NCBI GenBank assembly: GCA_021825025.1
Contig: JAKAIP010000038.1
Span: 1 to 6,711 of the forward strand
DNA length: 6,711 bases
Origin: a bacterium
GTDB taxonomy: Bacteria; Patescibacteria; Paceibacteria; UBA9973; SBAW01
Reading direction: 5' to 3'
Below are positions 1 to 5,553 of the stretch, in pieces (within the stretch, counting starts at the first letter, position 1; each line of letters begins with the position of its first letter). The notes below the pieces were generated by a model that had not been told where the DNA came from, did not search any database, and saw only the letters and a program-made list of their open reading frames with translations. A program made the translations under genes and the position numbers.

Positions 1-289
1 TAAGGGCTTTATGCAGTGGATCGTTGTCTGCAAGCTCCTTAGCGCCATGTTCCCATTGATCGAAATAGAGTTCATGCATGCGCATACCGTCCCATTCAAA
101 TGCGAAGCGTCGAACCGCTTCAGCAATAGCGGTGGTATGTTGCGCAGTATCTTTCCGCAAGTCTTCTAAAAGAGTGCTGAGGGCATTGGTATTCTTTACA
201 TATCCGCCATACAGGCCGAGGTGTGCATCTACCAGTTCTTTTGAAATGCCTTCAAGCGCTGGAAGGGAAAATTTTTTCTCTTGGTACAT
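1..289 (-). CDS. Fe/Mn superoxide dismutase family protein, N-terminal part (cut by window edge)
   Basis: The reverse strand gives 96 codons from an ATG at 289 to the window edge. The protein starts MYQEKKFSLPAL. The family disproportionates superoxide to peroxide and oxygen in the cytoplasm, using an Fe or Mn held by three His and one Asp. Two of these ligands are visible: H23 in the first helix, followed by LGLYGGYVKNTN (family: H...YV.NxN), and H72 in WDGMRMHELYF, matching the NHxFYW region. The C-terminal ligands (DxWEHAY region) lie outside the window. H23-to-Tyr spacing is one residue shorter than in E. coli SodB, so this is a divergent subgroup and activity is not assured. An in-frame TAA shortly upstream fixes the start; no Shine-Dalgarno site lies at normal distance, and TTTAGAT directly precedes ATG. 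It lies 93 bp downstream of rpmB, same strand, with no clear promoter or terminator between them. Confidence 0.78.
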   Translation of the reverse strand, partial: MYQEKKFSLPALEGISKELVDAHLGLYGGYVKNTNALSTLLEDLRKDTAQHTTAIAEAVRRFAFEWDGMRMHELYFDQWEHGAKELADNDPLHKAL

Positions 290-382
290 ATCTAAATGAA
301 ATAAGACTTACCTACTAAGTTGTTATATGTGCTCAAGTATAACGCACCTGTCTCTATGTCTGGAGTGAACTGAAATGGGTGA

Positions 383-625
383 TTATATAACCCCAGCCTT
401 CTTGAGCGTTTTGTATGCGCCGTTTTTCACCAGCGTGCGGAATCCTTTCGTGGAAAGCGTGACGGTCACTGTGCGGTTGAGTTCAGGGATAAAGATTCGC
501 TTTTTTTGGAGATTTGCGTGCTTGCGAACGTTGCCGGTTGGGTTGAATTTGGTAGCACGAACACGATTGCTGTATCCACCAGCGACTTTCGAGCTTTTTT
601 GGGTGACGGGACAGATTTTTGCCAT
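383..625 (-). CDS. rpmB: 50S ribosomal protein bL28
   Basis: This 80-residue basic protein begins MAKICPVTQKSSKVAGGYSN, matching the bL28 N-terminus (M-[SA]-[RK]-x-C-x-[VL]-T-[GQ]-[KR]). It continues with the family's RATKFNPTGNVRKHANLQKKR and VTVTLSTKGFRTL segments; the latter aligns with the conserved VTLRVSAKGMR block. bL28 is a small structural protein of the large subunit. Only one Cys (C5) is visible, so the zinc-binding CxxC pairs of some L28 proteins are absent. The length is close to the usual 62-80 residues, and the gene ends in TAA. The start at 625 is 38 bp from the divergent M50 gene, so their promoters must share or overlap the gap. ATG is preceded by ATATTCTGT, with no Shine-Dalgarno site. 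The forward ORF across this stretch is only its shadow. Confidence 0.93.
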   Translation of the reverse strand: MAKICPVTQKSSKVAGGYSNRVRATKFNPTGNVRKHANLQKKRIFIPELNRTVTVTLSTKGFRTLVKNGAYKTLKKAGVI

Positions 626-663
626 ACAGAATATGTGACTGTGGTATCATACTTTTCTGAACT
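626..663. promoter_or_regulatory. Divergent promoter region with a symmetric -10-like element
   Basis: The 38-bp gap between rpmB (leftward) and the M50 gene (rightward) holds a perfect 4+1+4 inverted repeat, GTAT-C-ATAC, at 644-652. Read rightward it gives TATCAT (645-650), preceded by TGG, which fits an extended -10 (TGn). Read leftward it gives TATGAT (651 to 646). Each differs from TATAAT at one base. Start sites about 7 bases downstream would leave leaders of only about 7 nt for the M50 gene and about 14 nt for rpmB. No convincing -35 box was found on either strand. Promoter function is inferred from position and sequence only. Confidence 0.42.
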
Positions 664-1302
664 ATGCAAACTGATCTCATTATTTTTAGCCTTATTGTGC
701 TCATTTTCTCTGCGATTTTGCATGAAGTGGCGCATGGGTACATGGCGGATCACTTAGGAGATCCGACTGCGCGGCTCATGGGAAGACTCACCCTCAACCC
801 GCTCCCGCATCTCGATCCAGTCGGTTCTATCATCCTGCCGCTTCTTTTAAAGATAACCGGTTCTCCTATCTTGATCGGGTATGCCAAGCCCGTACCCTAT
901 AATCCCAATAATCTGCCGGGCAAGTATGACGAAACCCTCGTAGCCGCTGCGGGACCCGCTACTAATCTCGCCATTGCACTGGTATTTGGACTTATCGTGC
1001 GGTTCGGCGCTGCGGCAATGACGCCGACCCTCCTGCAAGCATTTGCTGTCATCGTGTACCTCAATCTGTTGCTCGGGTTTTTCAATCTCATCCCGATCCC
1101 TCCGTTGGATGGTTCTAAGGTGCTCTCGGGCATATTGCCTCGTCCCCTTGCGCATAGCTATGATCTGTTCCGTCGCAATTTCGAACGGTTAGGACTGCTC
1201 CCGCTCGTACTACTCCTTCTGTTTTTCTTCTATGCGCTCAGCCCAGCCGTAACCCCTTTTCTTTCCTGGATATTTCAAGGGCTTACCGGGATGTTGTTAT
1301 AG
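664..1302 (+). CDS. Site-2-protease-like M50 family zinc metalloprotease (integral membrane)
   Basis: This 212-residue, strongly hydrophobic protein is a minimal M50 (site-2 protease) domain. The zinc-binding HExxH motif is HEVAH at residues 20-24 inside the first transmembrane segment (about 5-25). The second motif, NLIPIPPLDG (141-150), supplies the third ligand, D148. AAAGPATNLAIAL (94-106) is the usual glycine/proline/asparagine-rich helix between them. Further membrane segments lie at about 55-65, 95-113, 123-143 and 178-205. Family members cut substrates within the membrane to release signalling factors or clear membrane protein remnants; the substrate here is unknown. There is no PDZ or CBS domain, so it resembles the short rhomboid-sized FwdE/SpoIVFB-type branch rather than RseP. 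An in-frame TGA at 658-660 makes ATG 664 the start. It ends in TAG and is followed by a hairpin just before rpsL. Confidence 0.9.
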   Translation: MQTDLIIFSLIVLIFSAILHEVAHGYMADHLGDPTARLMGRLTLNPLPHLDPVGSIILPLLLKITGSPILIGYAKPVPYNPNNLPGKYDETLVAAAGPATNLAIALVFGLIVRFGAAAMTPTLLQAFAVIVYLNLLLGFFNLIPIPPLDGSKVLSGILPRPLAHSYDLFRRNFERLGLLPLVLLLLFFFYALSPAVTPFLSWIFQGLTGMLL

Positions 1303-1310
1303 CAGACTAG

Positions 1311-1344
1311 TTGCGAGCAACAAGCACCTGTAGTACAGTATCGG
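1311..1344 (+). promoter_or_regulatory. Possible rpsL promoter
   Basis: TTGCGA (1311-1316) and TACAGT (1334-1339) are separated by exactly 17 bases, and each matches 4 of 6 consensus positions. Alternatively, TATCGG (1339-1344) could be the -10: it lies in a stretch resembling the TATGGT-GAGC before fusA. Either choice puts the start site at the base of, or inside, the hairpin that precedes rpsL. The evidence is sequence pattern only and the match is modest. Confidence 0.33.
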
Positions 1345-1364
1345 AGCCCACAGCGGGCTTTTTT
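1345..1364 (+). terminator. GC hairpin with U-tract between the M50 gene and rpsL (terminator or leader element)
   Basis: AGCCC (1345-1349), loop ACAGC (1350-1354) and GGGCT (1355-1359) form a perfect 5-bp stem, followed by a run of six T (1359-1364). This is the form of an intrinsic terminator and would end the M50 transcript 43 bases after its stop codon. The T-run ends only 7 bases before the rpsL ATG, so the same element lies within or at the very 5' end of any rpsL leader. It may therefore act as an attenuator or a 5' mRNA structure instead. A very similar arrangement precedes fusA. Confidence 0.65.
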
Positions 1365-1371
1365 CTTAGAT

Positions 1372-1779
1372 ATGGCACGCATCTCACAATTGGTACGCAA
1401 AGGGCGCAAGCCGCTCCTTTCCAAATCTAAAGCACCAGCCTTGGCGCGTGGCTTTAATGCACTCAAAAATAAGCCGGTCTTCTATCCCTCTCCCTTCAAA
1501 CGTGGCGTGTGCACGAAAGTAACGACCAAGACGCCACGCAAACCAAACTCTGCTATTCGAAAAATTGCTCGTGTGCGCCTCACTAACGGTCAGGAAATCA
1601 CTGCATACATTCCCGGAGAAACGCATAACCTCCAAGAGCATTCTGTGGTCATGGTGCGCGCCGGCCGTGTGAAGGATATTAACGTCCGCTATCAGGTAGT
1701 GCGCGGCCGATTGGATGCTGCAGGACTTGATAAACGCCGAGTATCTCGCAGCCGCTATGGTGCAAAGCGACCAAAATAA
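1372..1779 (+). CDS. rpsL: 30S ribosomal protein uS12
   Basis: This 135-residue basic protein shows the uS12 hallmarks: QLVRKGR (6-12), KRGVCTKV (43-50), [11 protein letters not shown] (54-64), HNLQEHSVV (85-93) and the C-terminal [10 protein letters not shown]. uS12 lines the decoding centre of the small subunit and affects translational accuracy. Relative to E. coli it has about 13 extra residues (about 25-41) before KRGVC, as in Bacillus-type proteins. Two changes stand out. Residue 56 is Arg where E. coli has Lys42 (mature numbering), the classic streptomycin site. The near-universal VKDLPGVRY loop reads VKDINVRY (100-107), one residue shorter and without Pro-Gly. The RimO-methylthiolated Asp equivalent (D102) is kept. 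ATG 1372 is preceded by a U-tract and TTAGAT, with no Shine-Dalgarno site. rpsG follows after 11 bases. Confidence 0.97.
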   Translation: MARISQLVRKGRKPLLSKSKAPALARGFNALKNKPVFYPSPFKRGVCTKVTTKTPRKPNSAIRKIARVRLTNGQEITAYIPGETHNLQEHSVVMVRAGRVKDINVRYQVVRGRLDAAGLDKRRVSRSRYGAKRPK

Positions 1780-1790
1780 TTTTTTAGCAT

Positions 1791-2261
1791 ATGCGACGAC
1801 CAATAAAACGAAAACACGAACTGAAGCCGGATTTGAAGTACAATTCACTTCGCGTTGAGAAATTTATTAACTCTGTCATGTGGGATGGAAAGAAATCAAC
1901 CGCCCGCAAAGTGGTGTACGATGCTCTTGCTTTGATAAAAGAACAATCAGGTACTGATAATCCGATCGAACTATTTGATGCAGCAATCCGAAACGTAAGC
2001 CCTGCTATGGAAATTCGCTCACGCCGCGTCGGCGGCGCAAACTATCAGGTGCCGCGCGAAGTGCGCCCAGAGCGCAAACAAGCACTCGCATTTCGCTGGA
2101 TTTTGACGGCCGCACGGTCCCGAAAAGGCATAGCCATGTCGAAGCGTCTTGCAGAAGAACTCTTGGCAGCATCTCGCAATGAGGGTGCAGCAGTAAAGAA
2201 GCGCGAAGATACGCACAAGATGGCAGAAGCAAACAAAGCGTTCGCACACTTTGCGTGGTAA
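1791..2261 (+). CDS. rpsG: 30S ribosomal protein uS7
   Basis: This 156-residue protein has the same length as E. coli S7. It binds the 3' major domain of 16S rRNA, nucleates assembly of the small-subunit head, and lies at the E-site/mRNA exit. Conserved blocks are DGKKSTA (32-38), SRRVGGANYQVP (77-88), EVRPERKQALAFRWI (90-104) and the C-terminal VKKREDTHKMAEANKAFAH. The gene follows rpsL by 11 bases (TTTTTTAGCAT), consistent with co-transcription. There is no Shine-Dalgarno site and no room for an E. coli-type intercistronic S7 autoregulatory structure. TAA stop. The yvcK-like gene begins 36 bases downstream with no convincing terminator between. Confidence 0.97.
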   Translation: MRRPIKRKHELKPDLKYNSLRVEKFINSVMWDGKKSTARKVVYDALALIKEQSGTDNPIELFDAAIRNVSPAMEIRSRRVGGANYQVPREVRPERKQALAFRWILTAARSRKGIAMSKRLAEELLAASRNEGAAVKKREDTHKMAEANKAFAHFAW

Positions 2262-2286
2262 CCCGGAGCGCTTCTGGCGCATTCTA

Positions 2287-2291
2287 GAGGT
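2287..2291 (+). promoter_or_regulatory. Shine-Dalgarno site of the yvcK-like gene
   Basis: GAGGT, complementary to the usual 16S rRNA 3' end, sits 6 bases before ATG 2298. It is the only well-placed Shine-Dalgarno site I see before any gene here. It supports the chosen start and sets this gene apart from its ribosomal-protein neighbours, whose starts follow U-rich tracts. Confidence 0.62.
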
Positions 2292-2297
2292 AAGTCC

Positions 2298-3287
2298 ATG
2301 ACTGAACATCTCCTGCAGCGCCGCATTGTTACGATCGGAGGAGGAAGCGGCGGTTTTGTGGTGAATCGAGGACTGGTCCAATATCCGGTTGCCCCGACCG
2401 CCATCTGTACCGTATTTGATAACGGCGGCAGCACGGGGAAATTGCGTGACGAGTTTGGTTCGCTCCCGCAAGGTGATATTCGCCGCTGTATGCTTGCACT
2501 GGCCGACGGCGAATATGATACGCTGCGGGCTATTTTCAATCACCGGTTTAACGGCAATGGAAAAGGGTTGTCCGAACATAATGTGGGGAACGTGCTTCTG
2601 CTTGCAGCAGAGCAGTTGTGGGGACCGATTGAAGGGATTCAGCGTGTCAGCAAGCTACTGGGTACCAAGGGGCAGATCCTCCCGATTTCTGTTGATGCAG
2701 CTGATTTAATCGCCGAGCTATCCGACCGTTCATTGGTGCGTGGGGAAGCAGCGATCGATACCCGGTCGCTCTCTGACAAGCGCAGCATCGTGCGTGTGGC
2801 ACTCGAACCTGAAGCGTTCATTGCACGCGAAGCAGCGGAAGCGATCAAGCAGGCGGAAGTGATTGTGCTTGGCCCAGGAGATCTCTACACCTCGCTCATC
2901 CCGAACTTTCTCGTGAAAGGGGTAGCGGAGTCGATCAGGCTCTCCGGAGCACGGGTTGTGTATGTCTGCAACATTATGACTAAGTATGCAGAGACAAACG
3001 GATTCGGTGTCATTGATTTTGTAGAGACGCTTTTTCGATACCATATCGGCCGTGACCTGCTCGATGCCATCATCGTAAATAGCACTCCTATTCCCGATGC
3101 GCTTCAGAAGGTATATGCCGATACGGAAAAAGCCTTTCCGGTGCGGTACGAGCATACGATGGACGAACTGCTCTCCCTTCGAGCTAAACAGGTAGTCGTT
3201 GCTGACGTGCTGAGCGAGCCGGCACTCAACCAGTCGCTGGTTCGTCATGATTCAGCAAAGCTGGCACGGGCGATCATGGCACTCTAA
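2298..3287 (+). CDS. yvcK: YvcK/CofD-like gluconeogenesis factor, putative UDP-sugar-binding protein
   Basis: This 329-residue protein has a Rossmann-like CofD/YvcK fold. Visible motifs: the nucleotide-binding loop [10 protein letters not shown] (11-20), [16 protein letters not shown] (39-54, matching V.DDGGSSGRLR), [15 protein letters not shown] (56-70), EHNVGN (93-98), [13 protein letters not shown] (191-203, matching GPGSLYTS.IPN) and [16 protein letters not shown] (221-236). In Bacillus, YvcK binds UDP-GlcNAc, is required for growth on gluconeogenic carbon sources and influences cell wall synthesis and PBP1 placement. The related CofD makes coenzyme F420 precursors; the VCNxMT.xxET.G motif and length favour YvcK over CofD. 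No whiA or rapZ neighbour is present, unlike the usual yvcJ-yvcK-whiA order; it sits between rpsG and fusA instead. It probably shares the rpsL-rpsG transcript and has its own Shine-Dalgarno site. Confidence 0.87.
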   Translation: MTEHLLQRRIVTIGGGSGGFVVNRGLVQYPVAPTAICTVFDNGGSTGKLRDEFGSLPQGDIRRCMLALADGEYDTLRAIFNHRFNGNGKGLSEHNVGNVLLLAAEQLWGPIEGIQRVSKLLGTKGQILPISVDAADLIAELSDRSLVRGEAAIDTRSLSDKRSIVRVALEPEAFIAREAAEAIKQAEVIVLGPGDLYTSLIPNFLVKGVAESIRLSGARVVYVCNIMTKYAETNGFGVIDFVETLFRYHIGRDLLDAIIVNSTPIPDALQKVYADTEKAFPVRYEHTMDELLSLRAKQVVVADVLSEPALNQSLVRHDSAKLARAIMAL

Positions 3288-3289
3288 CG

Positions 3290-3318
3290 TTGCTTTTTTT
3301 GCGGAATTTCGCTATGGT
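3290..3318 (+). promoter_or_regulatory. Possible fusA promoter
   Basis: TTGCTT (3290-3295) and TATGGT (3313-3318) are 17 bases apart, matching 3 of 6 and 4 of 6 consensus positions. A start site about 7 bases after the -10 would fall at about 3325, at the first base of the hairpin preceding fusA. The run of seven T between the boxes (3294-3300) directly follows the yvcK stop region. A separate promoter is expected because the hairpin/U-tract before fusA should block read-through from yvcK. Pattern evidence only. Confidence 0.36.
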
Positions 3319-3325
3319 GAGCAGT

Positions 3326-3348
3326 ACGCCTCGGGCGTTTTTCTTTTT
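3326..3348 (+). terminator. GC hairpin with U-tract immediately before fusA (terminator or leader element)
   Basis: ACGCC (3326-3330), loop TCG (3331-3333) and GGCGT (3334-3338) form a perfect 5-bp stem followed by TTTTCTTTTT (3339-3348). The form is that of an intrinsic terminator for the rpsL-rpsG-yvcK transcript, 38 bases past the yvcK stop. The tract ends 6 bases before the fusA ATG (3355), so no fusA promoter can lie downstream of it. The hairpin must therefore be inside the fusA leader, or read through. This mirrors the element before rpsL. Confidence 0.65.
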
Positions 3349-3354
3349 GATTCT

Positions 3355-5499
<2,145 letters not shown>

Positions 5500-5510
5500 T
5501 TTGTTGATAA

Positions 5511-5529
5511 CTGCCTCTGGTAGATTCTT
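5511..5529 (+). terminator. Weak hairpin after fusA, possible terminator
   Basis: CTGCC (5511-5515), loop TCT and GGTAG (5519-5523) can pair with one G-U wobble, followed by ATTCTT. The stem is short and the U-tract poor, so it would be a weak terminator at best. It is the only hairpin in the 50-bp gap other than the inverted repeat around the next -10 box, which could itself serve as the fusA terminator. Confidence 0.22.
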
Positions 5530-5553
5530 GACACCCGTATAATAAAGGGGTGT
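5528..5553 (+). promoter_or_regulatory. Promoter of the secreted-protein gene: consensus TATAAT inside an inverted repeat
   Basis: A perfect TATAAT lies at 5538-5543. It is bracketed by the inverted repeat ACACCC (5531-5536) / GGGTGT (5548-5553). A TTGACA at 5528-5533 is only 4 bases upstream of TATAAT, far too close to be a normal -35 for it, and no -35 is seen at 16-18 bases. Transcription is expected to begin about 7 bases past TATAAT, at or next to the GTG start codon (5550). The inverted repeat could be an operator or, for fusA read-through RNA, a terminator stem (it is followed by TTCGTT). Confidence 0.5.

Noticed and set aside
303..318. AGGTAAG as a Shine-Dalgarno site for the SOD gene (reverse strand)
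   Set aside because: It sits roughly 17-20 bases before the ATG, too far for normal initiation.
290..382. Promoter for the SOD gene in the rpmB-SOD gap
   Set aside because: TATAAC- and TATACT-like hexamers exist on the reverse strand, but neither has a -35 at proper distance in this AT-rich stretch. It could simply be co-transcribed with rpmB.
2262..2297. GCGC-TTCTG-GCGC as a terminator after rpsG
   Set aside because: The stem is only 4 bp of self-complementary GCGC with no T-run, and the next gene starts 36 bases on with its own Shine-Dalgarno site.
2019..2579. Reverse-strand frames of 164-186 codons across rpsG and the start of yvcK
   Set aside because: They oppose two well-conserved genes and show no family motif or start signal.
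3275..3300. Terminator at the end of yvcK using the seven-T run
   Set aside because: Only a 3-bp GCA/TGC stem can form before the T-run. The stronger hairpin at 3326-3338 is a better candidate.
3247..3354. Upstream extension of fusA to an ATG at 3247
   Set aside because: It would overlap yvcK by 41 bp, translate through the hairpin and U-tract, and add 36 residues unlike any [26 protein letters not shown] from 3355 is the normal N-terminus.
5528..5533. TTGACA as the -35 box of the secreted-protein gene
   Set aside because: The spacer to TATAAT is 4 bases, incompatible with normal sigma-70 spacing, and no -10 lies 16-18 bases downstream of it.
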